Shown piece after piece: positions 35,040-44,486 of a DNA stretch of 64,000 nt (positions within the stretch are counted from its first letter, which is position 1; every line of letters begins with the position of its first letter). The translations under genes and the position numbers were made by a program. The DNA comes from Bradyrhizobium sp. AZCC 1693 (GTDB taxonomy: Bacteria > Pseudomonadota > Alphaproteobacteria > Rhizobiales > Xanthobacteraceae): NCBI RefSeq assembly GCF_036924745.1, contig NZ_JAZHSD010000001.1, positions 3,844,001-3,908,000 on the forward strand, in the 5' to 3' direction. The notes beneath the pieces were generated by a model. It saw nothing but the letters and a program-made list of their open reading frames with translations. It did no database searches and was not told the origin of the DNA.

Positions 35040-35220
35040 CGGCAGGGCACGTGTCCTGTTAGGGTAGGTAGTTCTACCCTTCCCAGATGAAGTCTTTCTG
35101 AGGGAACATCGTTACCGAGAGGTTGCTTTTTGCTTCGCACAGCAAAAATTTGCTCGGAAAATCAGCGGGCTAGGCAATGTTTACCTATTAACAAATGCGC
35201 TCGCGCCCGACCGGGTTCCA

Positions 35221-36603
35221 TCAGGACAGCAGCGGCGACCAAGCCGGGTCGGAGGCAAAACCGGGCGTTGGCACCCGCAATTCGTTACGACCTGAAATAT
35301 CGACCGTGTAGAGCGACGGTCCGCCGCTGCCGCCGGGATCGCGGAAGAACATCACGACCCGGCCGTTCGGCGCGAAGGTCGGCCCTTCATTGTGGAAGCC
35401 CGAGGTGAGGATGCGCTCGCCCGAACCGTCGGTCTTCATGATGCCGATCGCGAACGCCCCGCCGCCCTGCTTGGTGAAGGCGATGTAGTCGCCGCGCGGC
35501 GACCACACCGGCGTCGAATAGCTGCCCTCGCCGAACGAGATGCGCTGCGCACCGCCGCCGGTGGCCGCCATCACGTAGATCTGCGGCTTGCCGCCGCGGT
35601 CGGATTCGAAACAGATCCGGCTGCCGTCCGGCGAATAGGACGGCGAGGTGTCGATCGCCGGCGTGTCGGTCAGCCGCGTCGTCGATTTCGAACGCAGATC
35701 CATCACGAACAGGTTCGAGTTGCCGCCCTGCTGCAGGCTCATGATGATGCGCTGGCCGTCCGGCGAGAACCGTGGCGAGAACGACATGCCGGGGAAATTG
35801 CCGACGATCTCGCGCTGCCCGGTCTCGACGTTGAACAGATAGACGCGCGGATCGCCCTGGCCGAACTCCATGTAGGTGATCTCTTGCGTCGACGGCGAGA
35901 ACCGCGGCGTCAGCACCAGATCGCTTCCCTTGGTCAGATATCTGACATTGGCGCCGTCCTGATCCATCAGCGCCAGCCGCTTGACGCGGCGTTCCTTGGA
36001 CCCGGTCTCGTCGACGAAGACGACGCGGCTGTCGAAATAGCCCTTCTCGCTGGTCGCGCGTTCGTAGATCTGGTCGGAGATGATGTGGGCAATCCGCCGC
36101 CAATATTCCGGCGAGGTCTGGTATTGCTGGCCGGACATCTGCTGCTGGGTGTTCACGTCCCAGAGGCGGAATTCGGCTTTCAGACGGCCGTCGCCCTGCC
36201 GGGTCATCCGGCCGGTCACCAAATACAGCGCGCCGATCTGCTTCCAACTCTGGAACTGCGGCGGGCTGTCGGGATTGGTGATGCGCTCGATGAACGCAGC
36301 CGGATCGATCGGCGCGAACAGGCCGCTGCGCTTGAGATTGTTGGTGATCACCTGCGCCACACCGACACCGACTTCGGCGTCGCCGGGCGTGCCGGCTACG
36401 AAATTCGGGATCGCGATCGGCTGAGGCGTAAACTCACCTTCGGGAATGGGGATCCGCTTCGGCGCTTGCGCAAATGCGCTGCGAACCGGCGCGGCCGTGA
36501 CCGTACCAAGCGCGGCCATTCCAGAAATGATCTGCCTGCGGCTCAGGTGGAACGACATAGCAGGCAACCCATCTTTGTCAGTCATCGCTTCAATCTTGCT
36601 CAT
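35221..36603 (-). CDS. tolB: Tol-Pal translocation protein TolB
   Basis: 460 residues from ATG 36603; ATG 36585 or 36558 are alternatives. An export signal contains twin arginines ([12 protein letters not shown]), so Tat export is possible. The N-terminal TolB domain is followed by a beta-propeller of WD40-like repeats ([31 protein letters not shown]). It binds Pal in the periplasm. The gene starts 27 bases after tolA. Confidence 0.95.
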   Translation of the reverse strand: MSKIEAMTDKDGLPAMSFHLSRRQIISGMAALGTVTAAPVRSAFAQAPKRIPIPEGEFTPQPIAIPNFVAGTPGDAEVGVGVAQVITNNLKRSGLFAPIDPAAFIERITNPDSPPQFQSWKQIGALYLVTGRMTRQGDGRLKAEFRLWDVNTQQQMSGQQYQTSPEYWRRIAHIISDQIYERATSEKGYFDSRVVFVDETGSKERRVKRLALMDQDGANVRYLTKGSDLVLTPRFSPSTQEITYMEFGQGDPRVYLFNVETGQREIVGNFPGMSFSPRFSPDGQRIIMSLQQGGNSNLFVMDLRSKSTTRLTDTPAIDTSPSYSPDGSRICFESDRGGKPQIYVMAATGGGAQRISFGEGSYSTPVWSPRGDYIAFTKQGGGAFAIGIMKTDGSGERILTSGFHNEGPTFAPNGRVVMFFRDPGGSGGPSLYTVDISGRNELRVPTPGFASDPAWSPLLS

Positions 36604-36629
36604 GTGGGATCGCCAATCGGCGAGCGCAA

Positions 36630-37571
36630 TCAGACTTTTTCCTTGAACACCGGCGCGAAATATTTCCATTCCTCGTAAAAAGCCGCCGGCAATTTGTACG
36701 GCTGGCATTCGATGATCGCGCGTAACGCGCTCTCCTGGTAGACGCGCAGGAACGGCGTCGCCGGAACGCCTTCCGGGACCGGCGAGCCTTCAAGGGTGCC
36801 GTCGCGCTTCAGACGAATGGCAAACGCAACCTCAGGCTTCTGCGATTCGATGCCGCCATAGGGCTTCTTCCAGCATCGCTCGACCTGCCGCTGGAACATC
36901 GAGCCCCAGGTTGCGGAATTGTCTGCCGCCGTGCCCTTCGAAAGGCCGAGCGCGGCGTTGGAATTCAGCGTGTCGTTCGCGACCGCCTGACGCGTCGGGT
37001 CGCGCTTGTCGAGCAGGGCTGCGATCTGGCTCTGATCGAAGTGCCGTTCGACGATTTTCGGCTTCTGCGGCTCTGGCGGCTTGGCGGCCTGCACCGGCTT
37101 CGGCGGCGGCTTCTTCTCTTCCTTCTTGATCGCCTCGGCGATCGGGTCGGGCTTGACCGGCTCGGGTTTTTTCTCGACCGGCTTCGGCTCTTGCTTCGGC
37201 TCTTCCTTTGGCTTCTCGACGACCTTCGGCGGGTCGGGTTTCTTCTCGACCGGCTTCTCCTCGACCTTCGGCTGCGGCGGCGGCGCGGTCTCGGTTACGA
37301 CCGGCGCCTTCTCGGTGATCTTGCCGACGGCATCGTCCACGGGCTTGGCTTCGGCGACTTTCTCGGCCAGCGGCTTCGGGTTTTCTTTCTTGCCGGTCTT
37401 CGTGCCGGCCATGACCTTGGCAAGCTGGTCAGGCGAAATCACATCGACCGGCACCGAATCTTCCGGCTGTATTTCCAGGGCCTTGGTCGAGAACGACAGC
37501 ATCACCCACCCCAGCACGAGCACGTGCAGGGCAACCGACGCCAAAACCGTTTTGTCGACCTTGACCTTCAC
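36630..37571 (-). CDS. tolA: TolA, energy-transducing envelope protein
   Basis: 313 residues. One N-terminal membrane helix (residues ~10-28, [15 protein letters not shown]) is followed by a long Lys/Pro/Glu-rich extended region (residues ~60-170). A C-terminal globular domain (residues ~200-313) contains two cysteines in [11 protein letters not shown] and [10 protein letters not shown], conserved in TolA domain III. It spans the periplasm and links TolQR energy to TolB-Pal. Confidence 0.92.
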   Translation of the reverse strand: MKVKVDKTVLASVALHVLVLGWVMLSFSTKALEIQPEDSVPVDVISPDQLAKVMAGTKTGKKENPKPLAEKVAEAKPVDDAVGKITEKAPVVTETAPPPQPKVEEKPVEKKPDPPKVVEKPKEEPKQEPKPVEKKPEPVKPDPIAEAIKKEEKKPPPKPVQAAKPPEPQKPKIVERHFDQSQIAALLDKRDPTRQAVANDTLNSNAALGLSKGTAADNSATWGSMFQRQVERCWKKPYGGIESQKPEVAFAIRLKRDGTLEGSPVPEGVPATPFLRVYQESALRAIIECQPYKLPAAFYEEWKYFAPVFKEKV

Positions 37572-37615
37572 TCGAGCTTTCCCGCTCCCCCGTCAGCCGT
37601 CGCGCGCCGCATGGC

Positions 37616-38092
37616 TCAGGAACCCTGATCCGGCACGATGACGATATTCGCCTTGAATCCCGCCGTCCGAATATACCCCAATAGTTTCATCATATCCGTG
37701 TAACAGACGTCCTTGTCGCCGCGCAGGTATACCACGCTCTCTGCCTCCGACCGGGTCTCCCGGATCGCCTTGATCTTGGGCAGCAGGTCGTTGGTCGAAA
37801 TCAGCGTATCCCCGAGATAGAGTTCGACATTCGAATTGCAGGCTCCGCCGGTGCGCTTGACGGAGAGCGTCAACGGCGGCGCGTTGGCCTGGATCTGCTT
37901 GCCGCCGGAGGCGACCGGCAAGTCGATATCGATGCTCGAGGTCATCAGCGGCGCCGCCACCATGAAGATGATCAGCAGCACCAGCATCACGTCGACCATC
38001 GGCGTGACGTTGATCTCCGCCATCACGGCGGCGCGACGCCGGCCGCGGCGTCCACCGCCGCCGCCCGTCGAACCTGCCATGTTCATCGCCAT
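37616..38092 (-). CDS. tolR: TolR, proton-channel component
   Basis: 158 residues. A single membrane helix carries the proton-relay aspartate (INVTPMVDVMLVLLIIFMV), and an ExbD/TolR periplasmic domain follows. A Gly/Arg-rich N-terminus precedes the helix. It forms the proton-motive-force-driven motor with TolQ. Confidence 0.95.
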   Translation of the reverse strand: MAMNMAGSTGGGGGRRGRRRAAVMAEINVTPMVDVMLVLLIIFMVAAPLMTSSIDIDLPVASGGKQIQANAPPLTLSVKRTGGACNSNVELYLGDTLISTNDLLPKIKAIRETRSEAESVVYLRGDKDVCYTDMMKLLGYIRTAGFKANIVIVPDQGS

Positions 38093-38129
38093 GATCTGGA
38101 TCTCACGATGCGCTCGTCATTGGCCGTCC

Positions 38130-38844
38130 TCACGCCCGCTCGTCGATCTGGCGGGACAGAATGGCGGAAAACTCGTCGGCAAAACCTTCCAGCCGCTGCG
38201 CCTGCCGGTTCACCTCGGAGGTGAACTTATTGTAGAAAATGGTCGCGGGGATGGCGGCGATAAGACCGATAGCGGTCGCAAACAGTGCCTCGGCAATGCC
38301 GGGCGCCACCACCGCGAGCGACGTATTTTTCGAGGCCGCAATCGACTGGAAGCTCGACATGATGCCCCAGACGGTTCCGAACAGGCCCACGAACGGCCCG
38401 GCCGAGCCGACAGTCGCCAGCACCAGCAGCCGCCGTTCCAGCCGCTCGACCTCGCGCGCGATGGAGACGTTCATCACCTTCTCGATCCGCATCTGCAGGC
38501 CGGCAAAGGAGCGCGTCTGGCTCTCGAACGAGCGCTTCCACTCGCGCATGGCCGCGACAAAGCACGCCGCCATCGACTGCGTCGGTTTTGGCTGACAGCG
38601 CGCGATAGAGTTCTTCGATCGACTGCCCCGACCAGAACGCCTGCTCGAAGCGATCCATGGCGCGCTTGGTGCGGCCATAGAGGAAAATCTTGTCGATCGC
38701 GATCGCCCAGACCCAGACCGAGCAGGCCAACAGCCCCAGCATGACGGTTTTCACGACCCAATGGGCCTGCAGGAACAGGGCAATCAGCGACACGTCGGCG
38801 GAGACCAACGGCAGGGCTGCCGGAGCCACGTCGGCGGGATTCAT
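38130..38844 (-). pseudogene. tolQ: TolQ with a +1 frameshift
   Basis: The N-terminal part (MNPADVAPAAL..., with the first membrane helix and FLYGRTKRAMDRFEQAF) is read from ATG 38844. The C-terminal part (FVAAMREWKRSFE, TVGSAGPFVGLFGTVWGIM, IAEALFATAIGLIAAIPA) is in the next frame. Total length 715 is one base too long. Removing one base from the four-base run at 38586-38589 (AAAA on the minus strand) gives ...SAKPTQSMAACFVAAM and a full-length TolQ. All other tol genes are intact, so a sequencing error or very recent mutation is likely. Confidence 0.85.
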
Positions 38845-39230
38845 GGGCGGTATCCTCTCAACGCAAGTGTCCCTATTTCCTCCGGGAGCAAACGGCTGCC
38901 GGTACCACAGCCGCGCGTCGGGCGCGGCGATTTGCGCCAGCGCGAGAGCCGCTCTTGGTGTCGCATGGGGGGCCCGCCGAAAGCCGGGACTTGCTTCCCC
39001 TGCCAACATGTCAAAACGAGGGCTGTCAGCGCGTCATTCCGTCCCTAACCAGACGCTAAGCTTGGTTAACACTAGGTTACTAAAGGGAAATGTGGCTGCC
39101 GTAAATCCAGGCGGGCCGGGCGGTTACGGGGCTCGCGGTCCGGGTTCCATACCGGGGAAGGTGGTACCCGGCTGGTCGCCTCGCCCTTCGGGACGGCGGC
39201 ACGGCGGGGTTGCGGAAACAAGTAGTTACC

Positions 39231-39327
39231 GTCGTCCCTGCGAACGCAGGGACCCATACTCCGCGGCCGTCATTGCTGGAAAAGACAGACAACAACGACC
39301 TCACAAAACAACTTCGGCCGGTGGCTA
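39231..39327. repeat. Family A repeat, left part (split by the IS element)
   Basis: Begins 'gtcgtccctgcgaacgcagg' and ends 'ccggtggcta' at the insertion point. The right part continues at 40896-40921. Joined, they make 123 bp, matching the 122- and 117-bp intact copies. Confidence 0.88.
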
Positions 39328-39404
39328 TGTTGGGGTGGACGGCCCCCGACGGCATCGATGTGCCAGAATGAGGTCGGTAAAGATCTCAAACAAGGGAGCC
39401 GTCC

Positions 39405-40511
39405 ATGAGCGATATTATCCGAATTGGTGTGGACACGTCCAAGAGTGTTTTCCAGCTGCATGGGGTGGATGCGGCCGAGCGGCCGGTGCTGCGCAAGAAG
39501 CTGCGCCGACGCGACTTCCTGAGCTTTTTCGCGCAGCTGCCGCCGACCAAGGTGGGCCTGGAAGCTTGCGGCGGGTCGCACCACTGGGCACGCGAGCTGA
39601 CGGCGCTGGGGCACGAGCCGAAGCTGCTGCCAGCGCAGCACGTAAGGCCGTACGTGCAGCGCAACAAGAACGACCAGAGAGATTCCGATGCGGTCTGCGA
39701 GGCAATGAGCCGGCCGCGCATGAGCTTCGTGAGGATCAAGAGTGCGGAAGAGCAAGCGGCGCAAATGTTGATGACGACGCGCCAGCGGCTGATCGACTAT
39801 CGCACGCAGCTCATCAACACCATCCGCGGCCACGCGGCCGAGTTCGGGCTGACGGCCGCCAAAGGGCCTGCCCATGTCGGGCCGCTGCTGGCGCGTATTG
39901 CCGAAGACGGAACAGTGCCCGCGCTTGCCAAAGAGCTGTTCGCCATCCACGGCGACGAGTACGGCCGGCTGAAGCTCGAGCTGCGTGAGATCGAGGCGAA
40001 GCTGAAGGTCTGGCACCGGGAGAACGAGATGAGCCGGCGCCTTGCCGAGGTCGATGCCATCGGCCCGATCGGCGGCTGCTTGCTGGCGGTCAAAGCACCC
40101 GACCCGCATGCCTTCGGCTGCGGTCGCGACTTCGCGGCCTGGATGGGGTTGACCCCGAAGGATCATTCCACCGCCGGCAAGATGCGGCTCGGCGTCATTA
40201 CCCGCGCCGGCGACGAGGCCTTGCGCCGCACCCTGGTGGTGGGCGCCACCTCGGTCATCCAGCAGGTCAACAAGGGCAAGGCGCATCCCTCGCCCTGGCT
40301 GCGCGATCTGGTGGCGCGCAAGCCACCGAAACTTGCCGCCGTGGCGCTCGCCAACAAGCTCGCGCGCATCGCCTGGAAACTGATGGTCAGCGGTGAACGC
40401 TACGACCCGGCGCGCGCCGGCATCGTCTCCCCGAGGCCAAGGGTAGCGCCGTGCTCGCGACGTCAAGGCCGCTGCGCGCCGCCTACGGCGGTGGCCTCCG
40501 GCCAGCCTTGA
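39405..40511 (+). CDS. IS110/IS1111-family transposase (DEDD recombinase)
   Basis: 368 residues. N-terminal RuvC-like domain: GVDTSKSVFQLHG (first Asp), GLEACGGSHHWARE (Glu), NDQRDSDAVCEA (Asp/Asp). The C-terminal Transposase_20 domain contains the serine region IGPIGGCLLAV and WMGLTPKDHSTAGK. The last ~30 residues after YDPARAG are Arg/Pro-rich and may be an altered tail. IS110-family enzymes act with a bridge RNA encoded in the same element. Confidence 0.93.
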   Translation: MSDIIRIGVDTSKSVFQLHGVDAAERPVLRKKLRRRDFLSFFAQLPPTKVGLEACGGSHHWARELTALGHEPKLLPAQHVRPYVQRNKNDQRDSDAVCEAMSRPRMSFVRIKSAEEQAAQMLMTTRQRLIDYRTQLINTIRGHAAEFGLTAAKGPAHVGPLLARIAEDGTVPALAKELFAIHGDEYGRLKLELREIEAKLKVWHRENEMSRRLAEVDAIGPIGGCLLAVKAPDPHAFGCGRDFAAWMGLTPKDHSTAGKMRLGVITRAGDEALRRTLVVGATSVIQQVNKGKAHPSPWLRDLVARKPPKLAAVALANKLARIAWKLMVSGERYDPARAGIVSPRPRVAPCSRRQGRCAPPTAVASGQP

Positions 40512-40880
40512 CGACGCTTGCGCGCGGCGCTCGAAAGCTAGCCGCCATCGGTGAAACGAAGCACTCCGGGCCTCGCCCACAACACAACCAAGGTAATCAC
40601 ATGACCCGATATCCGACCCGCAGATCATCAACTTCGGCATGAGGCCCAAAGCCTCACGCCGCAGCCAAAGCTTGCTCGAGAACGGAAGATGGAACCTGAT
40701 CGATCGATCACAGTCACGAGGCAAAACTCCGTGGGACCGTTGGTGCAAAGACGCCGCGGCCATGTTTGGAGCTCGTGCTGTGGACCCCATCTTGGCAGCG
40801 GTCATGTGCGACCGCATCATCAGACCGGACATATGGCCGCAATCGCTTCGATCAAAAACCAGTTCCGCCTCTTGCCAGCA
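40512..40880 (+). ncRNA. Candidate bridge-RNA region of the IS1111-type element
   Basis: The long right non-coding end has no convincing gene. It includes a clean hairpin TGAGGC-CCAAA-GCCTCA (~40638-40655) and other short inverted repeats. In IS1111-group elements the bridge RNA that pairs with donor and target DNA is encoded 3' of the transposase, which fits this layout. The exact RNA ends and guide loops were not determined. Confidence 0.5.
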
Positions 40881-40895
40881 GGGGCCGTCCACATA

Positions 40896-40921
40896 TGGGT
40901 CCCTGCGTTCGCAGGGACGAC
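40896..40921. repeat. Family A repeat, right part
   Basis: Starts 'tgggtccctgcgttcgcagg' directly after the IS right end and completes the repeat begun at 39231. Confidence 0.85.
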
Positions 40922-41024
40922 GTGGGACGGATTTTCGGATTCAACTGTCAAACAGCGTGAGGATGCGAGTTTGCGATCTCGCGGTACGATGTACCCGAGG
41001 TTTGCATCTTCGTTTGCCCTCCTC

Positions 41025-41390
41025 TTGAATAGAGGGCGCAGGGAAGACCGGGTGCTTGCTGCACCCGCGGTCTCGCGTGCGATTTGCGCAAACAAAAGTG
41101 CACACGAGCATACAGGGCAGCGGGAGCATTCCGGCCTTCCCTGCGCAATGGCTTTACGGTTTACTTCGTGCTCTTCCCGGAGAACGGCTTTCTTGCCTCC
41201 GTCGCCCCCGAGAAGCTTTCGCTTCTCTTGGACTTAACGCCAGCACCGCGGCGCCCGAACCACACGACTTCGCCGTACGCTTCCGGCGCGCAACGTCTAT
41301 CGCGCCATCTGCGTCCATCGCATCTCACCGCACGTTCGTGACGATCGCGAGCGCCCCTCATCTGCCGTGAGACGGGCGAAGTTATGCGGC
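41025..41390. repeat. Probable long dispersed intergenic element
   Basis: No gene is convincing here. The stretch holds a hairpin around 'gaccgggtgc / gcacccgcggtc' and segments ('gcgcaatggctttacgg', 'cacacgacttcgccgtac', 'ttcgtgacgatcgcgag') that I recall as recurring in Bradyrhizobium intergenic regions. Only one copy is in this window, so the repeat status rests on memory. Confidence 0.4.
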
Positions 41391-41727
41391 TGATTTGGGT
41401 GAGAACGAAAGCGGAATATTTTTGATTCCCGGGCTTGACACGATTTCTGAAAATCCGAATTGAAGCAAATCACCTCGCAGGCGCAAATGAATTGTAGCGA
41501 GACGCACTGCCCCGGGGTCGCTTCCGCCTACGCTCGTTGAGCTTCGGCGGACAAGTCGCTCGCCCGGGCTACGGTTGCCGGCACAAACTCTTGTTCGGAA
41601 CATTTTTTTGCGGCGGCATGACGAACGCCCTGCTCGCGTCGCCTTGTCGCTCGTACAGGCCAGATCTAACATGATGCCCCAACCATAATAATCGTGCGGG
41701 CCTGACCCGCATTCGAGGGAGAAGACA
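41391..41727. other. Intergenic region before the serine hydrolase
   Basis: Non-coding. It contains an inverted stretch around 41525-41575 ('cgcctacgctcgttgagctt', 'cggcggacaagtcgctcgcc') and, at 41718-41725, the purine-rich ribosome site for the next gene. No terminator or promoter could be assigned with confidence. Confidence 0.35.
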
Positions 41728-42993
41728 ATGAAGGCATTCATGATGGCTGCGGCGGTTGTTGCCGGCATTGCTGCCAATGCGGCGAATGCTGCGCCGCTGC
41801 CTGAGGCAAAGCCGGATGACGTTGGATTTTCGCAGCAAGGACTGGCCCGCCTGGACGATTTTTTCGCCCGCGAGATCGCCGCCAAACGTGTGCCCGGCGC
41901 CGTGGTTGCGATAGCTCGCGACGGAAAGCTCGTTCAGTACAAGGCGTACGGCCAGCTTGATCCGACCAAAGGCACGCCGATGCCGCTGGATGCCGTGTTT
42001 GCGCTTGCCTCCATGACCAAGCCGATGGCCGCTGTCGCGGGCCTGACACTTATGGAACAGGGCCGCCTGGCTCTTCAGGCAAAGCTTGCCGACTATTATC
42101 CCGCGTTCGCCGATATGAAGGTCGGCGTCCCGCAGGCGGATGGTTCGCTGCAGCTCGAAGCGCAGGTTTCACCGATCTACATTCACGACCTTTACCGACA
42201 CACGTCCGGCCTGATGTATGGGGGACGCCCGGACAGTTCGAGCCCGGTAGCGCGTCAATACCCGGAGGGGACGGCGCCGGCGATCGAGGGCGATACGCAG
42301 GCGTTCATCGAACGCATCACAAAACTGCCGCTGGCGCACCAACCGGCGACGGTTTTCGAGTACGGCTTCTCGATCGATGTGCTCGGCGCGGTTGTCGAAA
42401 AGGTGAGCGAGCAGCGGCTTGGCGATTACCTGGCCGGCAATGTGTGGCGACCGCTCGGCATGAAGGACGCCACGTTCCAACCCACGGAGGCGCAGCGCGC
42501 GCGTCTTGCCCGGCCATTTCCCAATGACCCGCTGACGGGCAAGCCGCAGGCGATCAAGCTTCTCGATACACCAACCAAGTTCGACTGCGGCGGCGCCTGC
42601 GCGTTTGCCACGGTGGGCGACTACATACGCTTCGGACAGATGCTGCTCAATGGCGGCGAGCTCGACGGTCAGCGCATTCTCGGGCCCAAGACCGTGCACC
42701 ACATGATCGCCAACCACCTTGGGCCTGACATCAAGAACAACGTGGCCAACGTGGAGCCGCATCGCGGTGGCTTTGGCTTCGGCCTTGGGGTGGCCGTGCG
42801 CACGAGCGAGGGTCTGTCCTCGGTCCCCGGCAACCCCGGCGAGTTCACCTGGAATGGCGCCTATGGCACGCAGTTCTTCTGCGACCCGAAGGAGCGTCTT
42901 GTCGTCGTCGTGGGAACGGCGGCGCCCGGCGAGCTTCGAAAGTACTATCGCGAGCAGGTCCAGGACATCGTCTACGGCGCCATCGTGCGGTAA
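41728..42993 (+). CDS. Serine hydrolase, class C beta-lactamase-like
   Basis: 421 residues with a signal peptide (cleavage near ANAANAA). The S-x-x-K motif is SMTK (Ser95, Lys98); a YGFS tyrosine motif follows near residue 212, and HTSGLMYGG fits the esterase/DD-peptidase-like branch. Such proteins are periplasmic esterases or D-aminopeptidases more often than true beta-lactamases. AGGGAGAAG precedes the ATG. No operon partner. Confidence 0.88.
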   Translation: MKAFMMAAAVVAGIAANAANAAPLPEAKPDDVGFSQQGLARLDDFFAREIAAKRVPGAVVAIARDGKLVQYKAYGQLDPTKGTPMPLDAVFALASMTKPMAAVAGLTLMEQGRLALQAKLADYYPAFADMKVGVPQADGSLQLEAQVSPIYIHDLYRHTSGLMYGGRPDSSSPVARQYPEGTAPAIEGDTQAFIERITKLPLAHQPATVFEYGFSIDVLGAVVEKVSEQRLGDYLAGNVWRPLGMKDATFQPTEAQRARLARPFPNDPLTGKPQAIKLLDTPTKFDCGGACAFATVGDYIRFGQMLLNGGELDGQRILGPKTVHHMIANHLGPDIKNNVANVEPHRGGFGFGLGVAVRTSEGLSSVPGNPGEFTWNGAYGTQFFCDPKERLVVVVGTAAPGELRKYYREQVQDIVYGAIVR

Positions 42994-43053
42994 GCCTTCT
43001 TCGCAGACGATGGAGTCTTTTCGATAAAGCTCTTGGGTGTGCACGGCCCGGCG

Positions 43054-43815
43054 TCAGGCTGGGATCCCTGCTTCGGGGCAATTGGTCAACCGCGCGGGAA
43101 CGCCGACCGCGGTGCAGCCGCGCGGCACGTCATGCTCGACCAGCGCGCCGGCGCCGATCTTGGCTAAGTCGCCGATGCTGACGCCGCCGATGATGGTCGA
43201 TCCGGCGCTGAGATAAACGCCCCTGCCGATCTTCGGGGCGCGGTCAGCTTCCGAATGTTTGCGGCCGATGGTAACGTTCTGCAGGATCGTCACCTCGTCG
43301 CCGATCACGGCGAAGGCGCCGATGATGATGCCGGTGGCGTGATCGAGAAATACCGACGTTCCGATCGTGGCGGACGGATGAATGCTGACCTGAAGCTGAT
43401 CGGACGACAGGCTCTGCAGCAGCAGCGCGAGATCGTTGCGCCTCTCGCGCCAGAGCCAGTTGGAGACGCGCCAGGCCTGCAGCGCGACGTAGCCCTTGAA
43501 GTTCAGGAGCGGCGGCAGCAGCGTCGTCGTCGCGGGATCGTGAACGGCGATGCTCTGCAGATCGCGGCTGGCGGCCTCGATCAGATCGGGCGCGCAAGCG
43601 AAGGCGTCACGGGCAAGCTGCGCGAAGCGTTCGCGATCCGCCGGGGTCTTGCCGAGCCGCTCCCCGATCTGGTGGGCCAGCGCGTGAGCGAAGTCGGTAT
43701 GATCGAGAACGGCAGACGCCAGCGCCGCGCCGAATACTGAATCGCGCGCCAGGGCGCTTTCCGCTTCACGCCGAATCATTCGCCAGAGCTGATCGACAGA
43801 TAGCATTCCATTCAT
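43054..43815 (-). CDS. cysE: Serine O-acetyltransferase
   Basis: 253 residues. The N-terminal helical SATase domain (WRMIRREAESALARD, FACAPDLIEAASRDL) is followed by a left-handed beta-helix of hexapeptide repeats (VSIHPSATIGTSVFLDHATG, GNG-like KIGAGALV). It makes O-acetylserine for cysteine synthesis. ATG 43815 is used; ATG 43806 is an alternative. It lies alone, convergent with the serine hydrolase. Confidence 0.92.
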   Translation of the reverse strand: MNGMLSVDQLWRMIRREAESALARDSVFGAALASAVLDHTDFAHALAHQIGERLGKTPADRERFAQLARDAFACAPDLIEAASRDLQSIAVHDPATTTLLPPLLNFKGYVALQAWRVSNWLWRERRNDLALLLQSLSSDQLQVSIHPSATIGTSVFLDHATGIIIGAFAVIGDEVTILQNVTIGRKHSEADRAPKIGRGVYLSAGSTIIGGVSIGDLAKIGAGALVEHDVPRGCTAVGVPARLTNCPEAGIPA

Positions 43816-43959
43816 GACAGTCGCCCCGGATTGCGCGCCTCCCCGCAATATAGACCGATTGCGAAGCAACGCCATCAGGCCTGGCCCCAAGAAGCAAACC
43901 GGACGCTTCGTCGGCCCCGAGGAGTTCAGTTGGTCGAGCTCCGGATACGCCCAGCGCCT

Positions 43960-44421
43960 CTACCTGGTTGCCTCGTCGGTTATGTCGCTCAAAGTCTTCG
44001 CGAACGCCGCGTAGTTGGGCGGAGCCTCCAATCCATGCCGTGGGTAAATTGTCTTATACAGATAGTCGGCTGAATTATAAGACAGCCATACCTTGCCCTG
44101 ATCATCCTCCCAAACAAGAGCCTTCGGAGGATTGTCGATCGCCAGCAATGGCGTCTTTGCCATTACCGGCGTGCCCAGTTTCGGATTGCCAAAGATGACC
44201 ACCGTGCGAGGGCGCATGTCGATGCCGAATTTCTTTCCCGCGACAGCGTGGTCGATTTCGGTGAACACAATGAAGCCGGCACCCTCTCTTGATTTTACGG
44301 CCGCCTCAAAGCGCGAAATCGTTTCCTTTACAGAAAAGTTGCTGGGCTTGGTAATGATGCCGTCGCTTGCGCAAGCCGGTGCTGCGATGACGAGTGCCAA
44401 GAAAACGAACATGAACTTCAT
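43960..44421 (-). CDS. DUF302 domain-containing secreted protein
   Basis: 153 residues with a signal peptide (LALVIAAPACAS). The DUF302 core is clear (VKETISRFEAAVKSREGAGF, FTEIDHAVAGKKFG, LRPRTVVIFGNPKLGTPVM-like, WEDDQGKVWLSYNSADYL). Function unknown; relatives often accompany redox and metal-stress genes. It follows ccdA-like on the same strand by 65 bases. GGAGAAG lies before the start. Confidence 0.88.
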   Translation of the reverse strand: MKFMFVFLALVIAAPACASDGIITKPSNFSVKETISRFEAAVKSREGAGFIVFTEIDHAVAGKKFGIDMRPRTVVIFGNPKLGTPVMAKTPLLAIDNPPKALVWEDDQGKVWLSYNSADYLYKTIYPRHGLEAPPNYAAFAKTLSDITDEATR

Positions 44422-44486
44422 GGGAACTTCTCCGTAGATTTCAAAGTCCTCAAGCATTTCGTCCGGTGGGCCCTGCACGTGAGCCT

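Larger units (their letters stand above)
39328..40895 (+). mobile_element. IS110-family insertion sequence, IS1111 group, complete
   Basis: Inverted repeats GTGGACGGCCCC (39335-39346) and GGGGCCGTCCAC (40881-40892) are subterminal, 7 bases from the left end and 3 from the right end, the asymmetry known for IS1111-group elements. Removing 39328-40895 restores the family A repeat across ...GGTGGCTA|TGGGTCCC... without target duplication. Length 1568 bp. It contains one DEDD transposase, a 77-base left non-coding end and a ~380-base right non-coding end. Confidence 0.88.

Noticed and set aside
38586..38589. Programmed +1 frameshifting in tolQ
   Set aside because: No slippery codon with a stop or known stimulatory element is present at the switch, and tolQ in other bacteria is read in one frame. 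A one-base insertion explains it more simply.
40639..41370. Several short open frames downstream of the transposase
   Set aside because: They overlap each other on both strands, show Arg/Ser-rich composition, lack ribosome sites, and fall in the IS right end and a probable repeat.
41728..42993. True beta-lactamase (antibiotic resistance gene)
   Set aside because: The SxxK motif is present, but the YGFS motif replaces the class C Y-x-N and the KTG box is not evident. The protein better fits general esterase or peptidase-like serine hydrolases.
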